Source of the DNA: a bacterium
Lineage (GTDB): Bacteria > Patescibacteriota > Gracilibacteria > Peribacterales > Peribacteraceae
Direction: 5' to 3'
Length of the DNA: 64,000 nucleotides
Assembly (NCBI GenBank): GCA_029558515.1
Contig: JAKQEM010000042.1
Location: 62,001-126,000, forward strand
Part shown: positions 41,753-50,617 of the stretch, piece by piece
Position numbering within the stretch: position 1 is the first letter of the stretch
Layout of the letters: each line of letters starts with the position of its first letter
Position numbers and translations under genes: made by a program
Notes under the pieces: model-generated
What the model was told of the DNA's origin: nothing
Database searches by the model: none
What the model saw: only the letters and a program-made list of their open reading frames with translations

Positions 41753-42904
41753 ATGAGCTACCAATACCTCAAAGACCGGTCCCACTACGAAGAGATGTAT
41801 GACAGGTTCACGGTCGAGTGGTGCCGCCGCTTTGAAGAGCCCCGCCCCGTTTCCGATGAGGAACTAGAGGCATCGAAGGAACTCTCCCTCTCGCAGATCC
41901 AGTGGTGCCACGATCTTTCGACAGATTTCCTGCTCTTTCAGGAGGCCGGAAATCGATGGCTACGGAGGGAGGAGACGATCCGGGAATGGATCGAACGGGA
42001 CGAACGGCGGGATCAGATGATAGAACGAGCACAGGTGCCACTCGTTCGCTGTCCATCTTGCGGAAAAGAGATGGAATGCATCTATACCGACGTACGTTCC
42101 GATATCGACAGCGACAGGGAGTGGTTGGAGTTTTTTCTCTGCTGCAAGCCCTGCAAGCAGGGAAAAGATGTCTACGAGAACGGAAGCGAAGTTCCCCGGA
42201 AGCCCGTTCTTTGCGAAAAGTGTAGTCGCGAGGTCGAAACTGACATCAAAAAGAAAGACGGCAAACGCTATTACATCGAAACCTGCAAACACTGTGGGCA
42301 TGTCGAGGAGACGCTGAGCACGATTGACGAAAAGAAGAAAGAACCGACCCAAGAGGAGATTGCTCGCTTCGAGTATGATAAGAAGCGTTTCTGCCTCACC
42401 AATCAGCAAGGGCAGCGCTATCGGGTGTGGCAGGAGCAGATGAAGCGCTTGGATGACGAGGAGAAGGTCCAAGAAGCCAATGCCGAGTTCTACGACAAGC
42501 TCGCTGAGGTGAAGAAAATCAACATCGCAGGCTTGGAAAAATTGCTCAAGCCAGCCTTGAAGAAGGTAGGCTACGCCGATCTACGCTTCACCATGTCGCC
42601 TCCAGCCCAGCAAATTATTTTGAACTTTTCTGTGCGTGATACGGAAGAAAAACGAGAGGACTACGACAGCCGGAAGATGCTTGAGAAAACTATCGAAAAA
42701 ATTTTGGAAGACAAGAATTGGGCGCTTACATCCGAGGGCGTGAGCTATCGACTTGGCATGCTCGATGGACGTATCCGAGGATACGAGTCGGAGGAAGATC
42801 TGCAGCAGCTCACAAAATCGCGCATGAAGAAAAAGGGCAAGCATGTGAAACTGAAGAAGTCGAGAGACTATGCCTCCATGTTTCCAGAGGATGTCGTGCT
42901 ATAA
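41753..42904 (+). CDS. Hypothetical protein with multiple zinc ribbons
   Basis: 383 residues. Four CxxC-type pairs lie between about 98 and 185 (CPSCGKEMEC, CCKPCKQ, CEKCSREVE, CKHCGHVEE), flanked by charged helical regions and a Lys-rich C-terminus. It shares the 14-bp spacing and strand of its neighbour, so one operon is likely. Not recognised. Confidence 0.6.
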   Translation: MSYQYLKDRSHYEEMYDRFTVEWCRRFEEPRPVSDEELEASKELSLSQIQWCHDLSTDFLLFQEAGNRWLRREETIREWIERDERRDQMIERAQVPLVRCPSCGKEMECIYTDVRSDIDSDREWLEFFLCCKPCKQGKDVYENGSEVPRKPVLCEKCSREVETDIKKKDGKRYYIETCKHCGHVEETLSTIDEKKKEPTQEEIARFEYDKKRFCLTNQQGQRYRVWQEQMKRLDDEEKVQEANAEFYDKLAEVKKINIAGLEKLLKPALKKVGYADLRFTMSPPAQQIILNFSVRDTEEKREDYDSRKMLEKTIEKILEDKNWALTSEGVSYRLGMLDGRIRGYESEEDLQQLTKSRMKKKGKHVKLKKSRDYASMFPEDVVL

Positions 42905-42913
42905 TATCCCGCT

Positions 42914-43159
42914 ATGGCTCGTCGTCGCTATCGATCCAACTATGTTTCGAGAAATGGTCTTACTCCGTCTGAAAATCGCGCACTCGGAAGGCAAGTGTGG
43001 GCTCTGTTCATGCTTCTGCTTATCTGGGGTTCCATTCAGATCTGGGGAACCGACATTTTCCTAAAACCTTGGTTCGATATTTTGCTTTTCATCATTGGCG
43101 AAATTGCGTATCGCAGTACCGGATGGCTACTTCGGTTTTTACGCATCTGGTATTACTAA
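42914..43159 (+). CDS. Small membrane protein
   Basis: 81 residues: a basic N-terminus (MARRRYRSNYVSRNG) and two hydrophobic helices (WALFMLLLIWGSIQIWG and FDILLFIIGEIAYRSTGWLL). Topology suggests a small two-pass protein such as a holin-like or structural peptide. No family assigned. Confidence 0.5.
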   Translation: MARRRYRSNYVSRNGLTPSENRALGRQVWALFMLLLIWGSIQIWGTDIFLKPWFDILLFIIGEIAYRSTGWLLRFLRIWYY

Positions 43160-43189
43160 AATGTCCACTTTGAGCAAATAATTTGTACG

Positions 43190-43228
43190 ATGAGACACAC
43201 CCCCTTTGTACTGTCTCATTTGTCTCAT
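43190..43228. promoter_or_regulatory. Operator-like triple repeat
   Basis: ATGAGACA (43190-43197) is followed by two direct copies of its complement TGTCTCAT (43212-43219 and 43221-43228). Three 8-bp half-sites in a 205-bp gap before the HEPN gene look like a repressor binding region. Confidence 0.45.
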
Positions 43229-43364
43229 TTCACTGAGGTGACCCGCTTGCCCTACCCCCCTCAAAACAAGTACCCTCACAACTCCGAAACACCCCCTCAA
43301 AAATGGGTGTCTGACCCGTCCGTCCAGCCAAATAAAAATTTAAGAATTAAGGTAATATGTATAT

Positions 43365-43901
43365 ATGAACGATTATTTTGCTGATTTAGAGCCTGAAGTT
43401 GAAGCAGTTGATAAATGGTTTCGACGAGTCGAAATATGTCTTAAGGAAGGTTATTACTTTGAAGTAATTTCCATTTGCTTTAATCAAATTAACTTCATAC
43501 TTCGCAACTCAATATTGATGATTGCAAAAGAAGGCAATGAGTCGAAATATCTCGAAGAGATTTTTTCACAGTATGACAACCCACTTCTCGGAAAAGTCTC
43601 TGATCGGACATTATATGATGAAGCCTTGAGAATGGGCGTTATTCTCAGGCAAGAACATAAGTGGCTGAATGAAATTCATAACGAAAGAAATGAATTGTTT
43701 CATCGACTATTTCAAAAGCACAATAATGGTTATACCCAGGAAGCCGAATCTGCATTGAAGATATTGGCAGAAAAATATTTTTATACAGCAGATGATCTTT
43801 TAGCCAGTTGGCCCATCTCTCATGATGATTCGTTTCTCAATCAAAAAATGCGCGGATCTTCAGGGGGAGAGGAAACTCTAAAAGGTCAAAACACCGACTA
43901 A
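43365..43901 (+). CDS. HEPN-like domain protein
   Basis: 178 residues, helical and AT-rich. It contains the HEPN RNase signature R-x4-H as RNELFH (Arg108-His113) after a helix with paired aromatic residues. HEPN proteins are frequent RNases in toxin-antitoxin and abortive-infection systems. No antitoxin-like MNT partner is adjacent, so activity is uncertain. It is the last gene before the candidate right attachment site, a typical cargo position. Confidence 0.65.
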   Translation: MNDYFADLEPEVEAVDKWFRRVEICLKEGYYFEVISICFNQINFILRNSILMIAKEGNESKYLEEIFSQYDNPLLGKVSDRTLYDEALRMGVILRQEHKWLNEIHNERNELFHRLFQKHNNGYTQEAESALKILAEKYFYTADDLLASWPISHDDSFLNQKMRGSSGGEETLKGQNTD

Positions 43902-43922
43902 CTTTCCAAAATCATCCACCAG

Positions 43923-43935
43923 CCCCAGCCAAGAC
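43923..43935. repeat. Candidate right attachment site (attR core)
   Basis: Exact copy of the 13-mer CCCCAGCCAAGAC found at the tRNA-Gln 3' end (14274-14286). It would delimit an element of about 29.6 kb. No further flanking similarity extends the repeat. Confidence 0.55.
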
Positions 43936-43973
43936 TGCAAAATCTCCAAGTTTAGAGTACTTCATCCAAGGCA

Positions 43974-44002
43974 TTGTGCATAACAATCATTAATGTTATA
44001 AT
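43974..44002 (+). promoter_or_regulatory. Near-leaderless promoter
   Basis: TTGTGC (43974-43979), 17-bp spacer, TATAAT (43997-44002). Transcription would begin at about 44009, only 1-3 bases before the ATG at 44011. Confidence 0.65.
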
Positions 44003-44010
44003 AACAATAT

Positions 44011-44901
44011 ATGGCCGAAACGGCGAACACACCCAACATTGAGGGATATACAACAAAGGAAGGTGACCAAGCAGCAATGGTTTGTATTAATCACGCAACA
44101 AGCAGCATCCATGCTCATGCTGACGAACTGTTATCTTCCGAGCGCAATAATGCGCGCATTAGGACAATGCGCGAGCGCTTCAAGCAACTAAATGAAGATG
44201 CATATGTCTGGGATGCAGAAACATCCGACATTCCAGATGACTGGAAAACGGAGAATCTTGCAGGAAGTTCATTTGCATATGACCCCATGCGCATAGAAAT
44301 TATCAATGTTCCAATTGTTGATTTTGATACAGATATCCCAAATAAGTTTGACAACGAAAGATCAAGCTGGAGCTATGTTGGTGATACACCCGATTCAGGC
44401 TACATGATTTTCGCACGCCCTCAATTAATCGAATTATCGATCCCTAGGAATGAGGATGTAACTTACACAGTACTGAATGATGAAATGCGCGAACAGGGCA
44501 TGAAAAGCGTTATACAGATTGGAGAGTACCGTGTTTTTCTCATCCCAACACCACTCCATCCCGATGAGATTGAGGCAATATTTGGAGAGGCAATTGACCC
44601 TGAAGATGCTGTGGAGATTTGCATTGTTCGAGGACAACCGAGTGAGGAAGAAAAGAAAGATCTTTTAACGGGGCATCGCAGACGAGAGGGGGCGAGCATC
44701 TCAAATAGCGTTCCCATTGCTACTATGAAGCAAGTACTGGAACAGTTACAGTCCTTGGGGTACAGGGTGGTAACATCAATTCCTTCGGATCAACGCCGTA
44801 AGAGAGTTTATATGAAATTTGGAATGGTGCAGTCGCCAAACAATTCATGTTGGCTTCTCTCTCCAATACCAGAGTTACTACGCACGCTGGAGCGGCGTTA
44901 G
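44011..44901 (+). CDS. Hypothetical protein
   Basis: 296 residues, soluble, acidic, no recognised domain. Two halves: an N-terminal helical part with many charged residues and a C-terminal part with mixed alpha/beta pattern (MKQVLEQLQSLGYRVVTSIPSDQRRKRVYMKFGM). It has its own strong promoter and probably gives a leaderless mRNA. It lies just outside the candidate element. Confidence 0.6.
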   Translation: MAETANTPNIEGYTTKEGDQAAMVCINHATSSIHAHADELLSSERNNARIRTMRERFKQLNEDAYVWDAETSDIPDDWKTENLAGSSFAYDPMRIEIINVPIVDFDTDIPNKFDNERSSWSYVGDTPDSGYMIFARPQLIELSIPRNEDVTYTVLNDEMREQGMKSVIQIGEYRVFLIPTPLHPDEIEAIFGEAIDPEDAVEICIVRGQPSEEEKKDLLTGHRRREGASISNSVPIATMKQVLEQLQSLGYRVVTSIPSDQRRKRVYMKFGMVQSPNNSCWLLSPIPELLRTLERR

Positions 44902-45085
44902 GGACTGAGTTAAATTATACAAATAATTAGATTACAAACAGTGCGATCGGGATGATGACTGTCCCCCTCAACCATTTTAGAAATCCAATGAGTTGCGAAT
45001 GATGTCGCTGCCGTCGCTTTCCGTGCGGGATGGCACGATGGAGCAAGTGGGAGAGGGGACATGCATTGCATACAACAACTGAGGA

Positions 45086-45505
45086 TTAATCCGTCTCCAT
45101 TGCCATCATTGCGTCGCATTCCGATGCGATGTGATCGATGATCTGTCCGATGAACGGCACTCCTGCATTTTGCAGTATCTGACTGATTTCAACGAGCGAT
45201 TTCGTACCTTTGCTCTCGCTTGGCATGCAACGCTGCGCAATGTCACGAGCGGCGGCAAACGGGTTGTGATTTTTTTCCGGATCCGCGGCATGCAGTGCGT
45301 GCGCGATGAGCCTGCGCAGTCGTCCGATGGCTCTGAACCTTTCCTCCGCAAGGTGCCACGCACGCATGCGGTCAGGAAAGTCGACCATTGATAGTTCACA
45401 ATCCATGAGCGAACTCACGACTGCCGCGATCTCTTCCTCTTTGGGAGGAGAGACCACCGGGGGAACGACGATGCGCTTAGGCGGGTAGGGTACGTACTCG
45501 GGCAT
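45086..45505 (-). CDS. Hypothetical protein
   Basis: 139 residues from ATG 45505 (MPEYVPYPPKRIVVPPVVSPP). A proline-rich N-terminal tail precedes a helical body (PDRMRAWHLAEERFRAIGRLRRLIAHALHAAD). No recognised motif. Similar in size, orientation and helical character to the next minus-strand gene, but sequence similarity is not evident. Confidence 0.5.
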   Translation of the reverse strand: MPEYVPYPPKRIVVPPVVSPPKEEEIAAVVSSLMDCELSMVDFPDRMRAWHLAEERFRAIGRLRRLIAHALHAADPEKNHNPFAAARDIAQRCMPSESKGTKSLVEISQILQNAGVPFIGQIIDHIASECDAMMAMETD

Positions 45506-45520
45506 GGTAGGAAGGGGAAA

Positions 45521-45550
45521 CAAACAAAAACACTCCCCCATTCGTGGGAG
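45521..45550 (-). terminator. Rho-independent terminator (minus strand)
   Basis: On the minus strand CTCCC/GGGAG with an 8-nt loop (45533-45550) is followed by TGTTTTTGTTTG. It terminates the gene at 45698-46162. Confidence 0.65.
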
Positions 45551-45697
45551 AGCGTGGAAGGGTTACCGAGTGTGCGCGTGCTCTACTCCCGGCCGAATGG
45601 GCGGGTGATGGAGGGCAGACAGCAGCAACACGTGAATGTCATCGAGTGCAGTATCGCAGGAAATGAGGGAAATGCAAGCAAGGTCACATGTTACGTT

Positions 45698-46162
45698 TTA
45701 CTGTTTATAAAAGAGAGTGTACATACCATTGCGAATGGCATCACAGGAGTCCGGGATGGGGAGTTCGCGGCAAAGAACATGAGATTGCAGCAGCAGATCG
45801 ACAGTATCCAGTAGTGCACCAAAATATTGTCGCAATTCGAATGTGCTTGCGGTAGCACTGGATTGAGCAATGAGAGCGAGAATCGTATTTTTTGTTATGT
45901 GTAAATGGTTTTTCAGATATGTGAATATGGCGATGTCACAGCGCAGTGCGTTTGTTTCATCAGGATCAAGTGAAGCGCATTGAAGATCTCTTTGCATATC
46001 GCACAGCATGTTTGAAATGGTTGCTTTGGATGTTACCTTCCATCTGTCTTCACACAGTAACCAAACAGTATCACGAAGAGAATGGGGAAGGGATCTGTTT
46101 CTGAGTGCCACCAGTCGGGATTGCAGGAGGACGGGATCCGTGGTTGGCAGGCAAGCATCCAT
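45698..46162 (-). CDS. Hypothetical helical protein
   Basis: 154 residues, helical, with five Cys residues (for example LLCEDRW, LQCASLD, LRCDIA, VLCREL, DSCDAI), no signal peptide and no recognised motif. It is followed by a terminator and preceded by an AT-rich gap towards the helicase gene. Confidence 0.5.
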   Translation of the reverse strand: MDACLPTTDPVLLQSRLVALRNRSLPHSLRDTVWLLCEDRWKVTSKATISNMLCDMQRDLQCASLDPDETNALRCDIAIFTYLKNHLHITKNTILALIAQSSATASTFELRQYFGALLDTVDLLLQSHVLCRELPIPDSCDAIRNGMYTLFYKQ

Positions 46163-46257
46163 ATTTGTACAGATAATTAATATTAGATATTAAATTATTA
46201 TATTTGTCAATCACATCGTCGTGTGTCTCGATGGTTTGAGAGAAAGACGAACGGTGG

Positions 46258-47937
46258 TCAAAAAGACAGTACCTCGTCCTGTTGTGCTTCCGCCATCATC
46301 ACCAATCGCATGATGCTGAGGTCTTCAAAAGAGACGGAACCGTTTAATGCGTCGTAGACGGGACGCAGACGTTCCAGACCTTCCTCGGAGAAGAGTCCGC
46401 GAATGTGGTCGGCATGAGCGATGCTATCCGCCAGATGACGGATGCTCGGTGCTTGGCCGCTCTTGATCAGTTTCTCGACGTACTTGATGACGGTGGCGGG
46501 AGTCAGGGAACAGGCCGATGCAATGCTGTCGATATCCTTTCCTTCCGCGAGGAGCGCGCGCGTTCGCTCCAATCGCTTGGACGCCGGCGGACGCTTCGGT
46601 TTGCCCTGCTTAGCGGGAGGAGGGACGGGCGGAACGAAGAGCGGGCGGGGTACGTACTTCCGCGCGGTTTCGGCGAGTGCATTGTAGAATGCGGTGACCA
46701 GAGGTTCCGCGCGGATGGATCCGGGGGACCAGCGTTCGATCCGCAGTCCGTCGCCGGAACGCACGCGGCTGAGCGCGACGTACGCCTGCCCCGGTTCCCA
46801 CAGAGCATGCAGATCCACGATCAGACGATCGAGGGAGACGCCCTGCGCTTTGTGGATGGTGGTCGCCCACGCGAGCGTCACGGGGAAATTCCATGCCGAG
46901 GCCACTTCATTGCCATCACCGTCCAGGTACGAAAATTTTTCCGGTCCCGCTTCAACGGTCTCTCCGGAGAGCAGTTTGATCTTCAACAGTTCCTCTCCGA
47001 TGTGCCGGACGATGCCGAGTGAACCGTTGACAAAGCGCGGCGCTTCGCCTTGCTCATTCTTGCGCATCATGATGAGTGCGCCCTCTTTCAGATGCAATCG
47101 GTCCGGTATGGGCATCGCGCGTTTCGCGCTGTCTGCATACTGCGGCGACCCTTCGTAGAGCGTCTGAAATGTGCGCACCGTGCCGGGCAGCGCTTCCAGA
47201 CGCAGATGATTGTACTGGTCGGCCTGCATACGGCGTGGGTACAGGCGCGTTCCTTCGGCATCGTCATCGGAGAAGTCCGTTCGTTCATCCAAAAACGCGC
47301 GGACGCGGTCGTTCACGATGCCTTCGCGAATGAAATTCAGAATGTGCAGAAAGTCGATGTCCTGCGTGCGCATGACGGTGGAGAGGAGCGCCGGCTGAAA
47401 ATCACTCTCTTCCCACAGGGGGTGTCGAAACGCCCAGTCCTTGTTCTGCTGATTGGCGGTCACGGGTGGGAGTTGTGCGAAGTCCCCGACCGCGATGATG
47501 CGCAGTCCTCCCCATGGCGCGCCGTTCCCTCGCGCACGGCGGGCGACGGTTTCCGCCGCTTCCAGCGTGATGCCGGGCAGCATGGAGATTTCATCGATGA
47601 TGACGCAGCAGGCGCGCTGCAGACGTTGGATGACTTTCCGATTGCGGGTCGCGCGGGCGATGGTCGCATCGATGCCGCCTTCCAGAATGCCGATGCCGAA
47701 GAAGCTGTGGAACGTCCGTCCGCCGACGATCACCGCAGCGGCCCCGGTGCTTGCCACGACGGGGAATGCATCGGAAGGTTTGCCGGACAGATAGCGGTCG
47801 AGGAGGTAACTCTTGCCTGTTCCCGCTGCTCCGGTCAGAAACACATTGCCCTCGCGTTCCAAAACGGTCAGTGCTTTTTTCTGGCAGGAGGTCAACCCGG
47901 TGACGACAGCGGAAGGCATGGGAGGGAAGTGTAGCAC
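46258..47937 (-). CDS. PIF1/RecD-like SF1B helicase with C-terminal HTH
   Basis: 559 residues. Walker A TGAAGTGKS is near 35-43, then TGAAAVIVGGRTFHSFFGIG (in part), DEISM, GDFAQLPPV and the C-terminal IHKAQGVSLDRLIVD / YVALSRVRSGDGL motifs of PIF1-type 5'-3' helicases. A Pro/Lys linker then leads to an HTH (AEGKDIDSIASACSLTPATVIKYVEKLI), like the HTH_40 domain appended to RecQ/RecD-like helicases. Role: resolving DNA structures or replication forks. The true start may be the second Met (47919). Confidence 0.92.
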   Translation of the reverse strand: MLHFPPMPSAVVTGLTSCQKKALTVLEREGNVFLTGAAGTGKSYLLDRYLSGKPSDAFPVVASTGAAAVIVGGRTFHSFFGIGILEGGIDATIARATRNRKVIQRLQRACCVIIDEISMLPGITLEAAETVARRARGNGAPWGGLRIIAVGDFAQLPPVTANQQNKDWAFRHPLWEESDFQPALLSTVMRTQDIDFLHILNFIREGIVNDRVRAFLDERTDFSDDDAEGTRLYPRRMQADQYNHLRLEALPGTVRTFQTLYEGSPQYADSAKRAMPIPDRLHLKEGALIMMRKNEQGEAPRFVNGSLGIVRHIGEELLKIKLLSGETVEAGPEKFSYLDGDGNEVASAWNFPVTLAWATTIHKAQGVSLDRLIVDLHALWEPGQAYVALSRVRSGDGLRIERWSPGSIRAEPLVTAFYNALAETARKYVPRPLFVPPVPPPAKQGKPKRPPASKRLERTRALLAEGKDIDSIASACSLTPATVIKYVEKLIKSGQAPSIRHLADSIAHADHIRGLFSEEGLERLRPVYDALNGSVSFEDLSIMRLVMMAEAQQDEVLSF

Positions 47938-47940
47938 GCA

Positions 47941-47970
47941 CTGAAAAAGGGACGACCGTGTCGTCCCTTT
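47941..47970 (-). terminator. Rho-independent terminator
   Basis: Perfect 11-bp stem AAAGGGACGAC/GTCGTCCCTTT (47946-47970) with a 3-nt loop, with T-runs on both sides. It ends the Met/Gly-rich gene on the minus strand, between that gene and the helicase. Confidence 0.85.
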
Positions 47971-47997
47971 CTTTGTTCCTCAACCAATAGTTGTCGC

Positions 47998-48627
47998 TCA
48001 CTGCTTGTGGAACATTCCGCCACGCATGCCGCCCTTGCCGCCGCGGCCTCCGTGCATGGGCATCTCGATGCCTTTCTCCTCCGCGATCTCCCACGGCGTC
48101 TTGCCGCTTGCGATGGCTGCGTCAAATTCCTCCTGTGTCATGCCGAGTGTTTCGAGCATTTCTTCATGCATGGGGCCGTTGCCCTGGCCAAACCCCGCGC
48201 CGAACATGCCGCCTTTCCAACCGGAACCCATTCCCATTCCCATGCCCGGATGCATCGCAGCGGCGAGATCGGGATTGCTCTCCATGGCGTCTTGCATGGT
48301 TTGGCGCAGTGCGTCGTGCGCGGCGCGGACCGCGTCGTGCCGTGCGGTGGCGTCTTCGAGAGTCAGGGCTTCCTGCAGCGCATCGAGGTGCGCGCGGGTG
48401 GCGTTCTTCCGGATGTCCATGGAGGCGTCGGCATGCGCGAGGAATGCTTCGTCTCGGTCAATCATGGATTGCACGTCTTCCTGCGTGAGATCGCGTTGGA
48501 AGCGAGGGCGCGGGACGGCCGTGTCGTTTTCCGTGCTCTGCGCTCCCGCGATGCCCGCGACAAGCGGGACGGCGACGACGAGCGAGGTGATGCCGGTGAT
48601 GATGCCGAACGTGAATGTCTTGTTCAT
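47998..48627 (-). CDS. Secreted Met/Gly-rich protein under two-component control
   Basis: 209 residues. N-terminal signal/anchor (FGIITGITSLVVAVPLVAGIAGA), a helical acidic part (DLTQEDVQSMIDRDEAFLAHADASMD) rich in Ala/Asp/His, then Met/Gly-rich stretches (HPGMGMGMGSGWKGG; GGRGGKGGMRGGMF) flanking a short helix (EMLETLGMTQEEFDAAIASGKTPWEIAEEKG). That last helix motif recurs in the small protein at 50674. The composition hints at metal binding or a Spy/CpxP-like chaperone, unproven. A TATACT -10 (48675-48680 complement) and the response-regulator repeat lie upstream. Confidence 0.7.
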   Translation of the reverse strand: MNKTFTFGIITGITSLVVAVPLVAGIAGAQSTENDTAVPRPRFQRDLTQEDVQSMIDRDEAFLAHADASMDIRKNATRAHLDALQEALTLEDATARHDAVRAAHDALRQTMQDAMESNPDLAAAMHPGMGMGMGSGWKGGMFGAGFGQGNGPMHEEMLETLGMTQEEFDAAIASGKTPWEIAEEKGIEMPMHGGRGGKGGMRGGMFHKQ

Positions 48628-48691
48628 GGAAGAAAAAATGGAAGGAAATAGATGAGTCCGGAGCGACTGTGTCCAGTATACGAATGACGCC

Positions 48692-48709
48692 TTAAGAGAG
48701 GATTAAGAG
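48692..48709 (-). promoter_or_regulatory. Direct-repeat binding site for the adjacent response regulator
   Basis: On the minus strand CTTAATC and CTTAAGG type heptamers are repeated with an 11-bp period, 12 bp upstream of a TATACT -10 box. This is OmpR/PhoB geometry. The same type of repeat occurs at 50618-50635. Confidence 0.6.
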
Positions 48710-49893
48710 AAACGCACGGTGAAGATCGTGCCCTTCCCTTGAGTACTCTGCGCGTCGATCGTCCAACCGTGCAGTTCCACGATGCGTTTGACGAGTGCCA
48801 GCCCGAGGCCCACGCCGTCCCCCGGTTTGCTGCGCGATGTTTCTTCCTGATAGAACCGGTCGAAAATGTGCGGCAGCGCGGAGGAGGAAATGCCCTTTCC
48901 AGTATCTTCGACGCGCAGTGCATCGTCTGAAAGAGAAACGTGCACCGTTCCGTTTGGTTTGTTGAATTTGATCGCATTGGAAAGGAGATTGGCGACAACC
49001 TGTTTCAGCAGTGACGGATCACCCTGCATGACAACGTTCGGTGCAAGATTGCGTGCGATGTGCACACGTTGTCTTTCCGCGATGGCACGATGCCGATCGA
49101 TGACATCGGTGACGAGCAGTGTCAGATCCACCGGTTCCGTTTGCAGGACGAAAGAATCGAGCCGTGCCAGTTCCAGCAGCCGGTCGATGAGGGCGGACAT
49201 GTCTGCGAGTTCTTTCTTCGCCGTGCGCAAGTGTTTCAGTTGATCCTTCTTCAGCAGTGCGAGATCGATGGATGTGCCGACCGCCGTGAGCGGGGTTTTC
49301 AGTTCGTGACTGGCGTCCTGGGTGAACTGTTCCAGTCGTTCCATCATCTGCCGGGCGGGACGCAGACTGCGCCGTGCGAAGAAGAGTCCGACACCGTACG
49401 TCAGCGCGGAGACGGCGATGCTGATCAGCAGATAGAGCTCGATGCGTCCGGGCAGTGCGCCGTGAGGGAACCGTGCGATGTCCGCGATCTGCACGAATCC
49501 GGCTTGCTGACCGTTGCGCAGCAACGGAGCGGTCAGCACGACGTATTCCGCATTGTCGATCGTGATGCGGGAGAGTGCGCGATTGATCTGCATGGTCGGA
49601 ATGGTGTCAAACAAGGAACCGGAGATGAGCGGTGTTCCTTCCGCATCCAGAATGCGTATCTGTGCCATCATGTGCGGAGGGATGCCGCCGCGCGGCATCA
49701 GGGGAAATGTTTGCATCCCCGGTTCGTAGCGTGCCGCGATCATCTCCGCCATGCGTTCCAGCCGGAATCGCGTTTGGCGTAGCGCATTGCCGCTGTCCGC
49801 GGCGAAGAAGAAGAATCCGTTGATGACGAACAGCAGGAAGACGAATGCCGTGAACTGCAGCGCGATGCGATGGCTGATGCGGCGGAAGAGCAT
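48703..49893 (-). CDS. Sensor histidine kinase
   Basis: 396 residues. Two transmembrane helices (about 10-31 and 151-173) enclose an extracytoplasmic sensor of about 120 residues. There is no obvious full HAMP; a short linker leads to the HisKA box ASHELKTPL (His196), then the N box NLLSNAIKFNKPNG, G1 VEDTGKGI, F box FDRFYQ and G2 GVGLGLALVKRI. It phosphorylates the response regulator encoded 1 bp upstream. The genetic context (efflux genes, Met-rich secreted protein) suggests an envelope or toxic-compound signal. Confidence 0.95.
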   Translation of the reverse strand: MLFRRISHRIALQFTAFVFLLFVINGFFFFAADSGNALRQTRFRLERMAEMIAARYEPGMQTFPLMPRGGIPPHMMAQIRILDAEGTPLISGSLFDTIPTMQINRALSRITIDNAEYVVLTAPLLRNGQQAGFVQIADIARFPHGALPGRIELYLLISIAVSALTYGVGLFFARRSLRPARQMMERLEQFTQDASHELKTPLTAVGTSIDLALLKKDQLKHLRTAKKELADMSALIDRLLELARLDSFVLQTEPVDLTLLVTDVIDRHRAIAERQRVHIARNLAPNVVMQGDPSLLKQVVANLLSNAIKFNKPNGTVHVSLSDDALRVEDTGKGISSSALPHIFDRFYQEETSRSKPGDGVGLGLALVKRIVELHGWTIDAQSTQGKGTIFTVRFS

Positions 49894-49894
49894 G

Positions 49895-50557
49895 TCAGTC
49901 GACGGGGAGGAGATAGCCTTTGTTGGGAATGGTGCGAATGATCTTCTTGCCCAATTTCCGTCTCAGGAACGCAACGTGCACATCGACGGTGTTGGAAAAC
50001 ATCAACGCATCCGCCTGGCCCCACACGTGCTCGAGAATCGTCGGGCGATCCTGGGTGATTCCCTTCTGACGTGCGAGGAATTCGAGCAGTGCGTATTCTT
50101 TGGGAGACAGGGTGATCTTCTTCCGGCCTTTCCACACCTCTCGCGTATTGGTATCCAGGCGAATGGGTCCCGCAGTGAGGATAGGTACTGTCTTCGTTCC
50201 GCTGCGTCTCAGCAATGCGCGCACCCGCGCGAGCAGCACATCCAGATCGAACGGTTTGGCAAGATAGTCATCCGCACCCAGGTTGAGTCCCTTCACCGTC
50301 TCCTCCTGCTTGCCTCGCGCCGTCAGCATGAGAATCGGCATCGTCTTTCCACGTTGTCGCAACTGCGCACAGACGGTGTATCCGTCCATGCTCGGAAGAT
50401 TGATGTCCAGAATGAGGAGATCGAACGTTTCGGTCATCGCGAGGTCCAACCCCTCCTTTCCGTCATGGGCAACGGACACGACGAAGTCATGCATCGTCAG
50501 GTACGTGCGGATATTGGCTGCGACCGTTTGGTGATCTTCGATAAGGAGGATGCGCAC
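49895..50557 (-). CDS. OmpR/PhoB-family response regulator
   Basis: 220 residues. Receiver domain with phospho-acceptor Asp51 (LLILDINLP), the TAR motif and the Lys switch (LAKPF), then a winged-helix DNA-binding domain (TLSPKEYALLEFLA...NTVDVHVAFLRRKLG). First gene of the minus-strand RR-HK operon. The shared region towards the divergent efflux operon holds an 11-bp-spaced repeat, so it likely regulates both directions. Confidence 0.96.
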   Translation of the reverse strand: MRILLIEDHQTVAANIRTYLTMHDFVVSVAHDGKEGLDLAMTETFDLLILDINLPSMDGYTVCAQLRQRGKTMPILMLTARGKQEETVKGLNLGADDYLAKPFDLDVLLARVRALLRRSGTKTVPILTAGPIRLDTNTREVWKGRKKITLSPKEYALLEFLARQKGITQDRPTILEHVWGQADALMFSNTVDVHVAFLRRKLGKKIIRTIPNKGYLLPVD

Positions 50558-50617
50558 GAAAACATGATACGCGCAGGGAGATGAAAACTGAATGAAAGGC
50601 CTTTGTCTCCCTTTTCA

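Noticed and set aside
43160-43364. CRISPR-like short repeats
   Set aside because: Only three 8-bp half-sites with unequal spacing; no regular repeat-spacer pattern and no cas genes anywhere in the window.
46405-47934. Plus-strand frames opposite the PIF1-like helicase
   Set aside because: Shadows; the helicase on the other strand has all its motifs.
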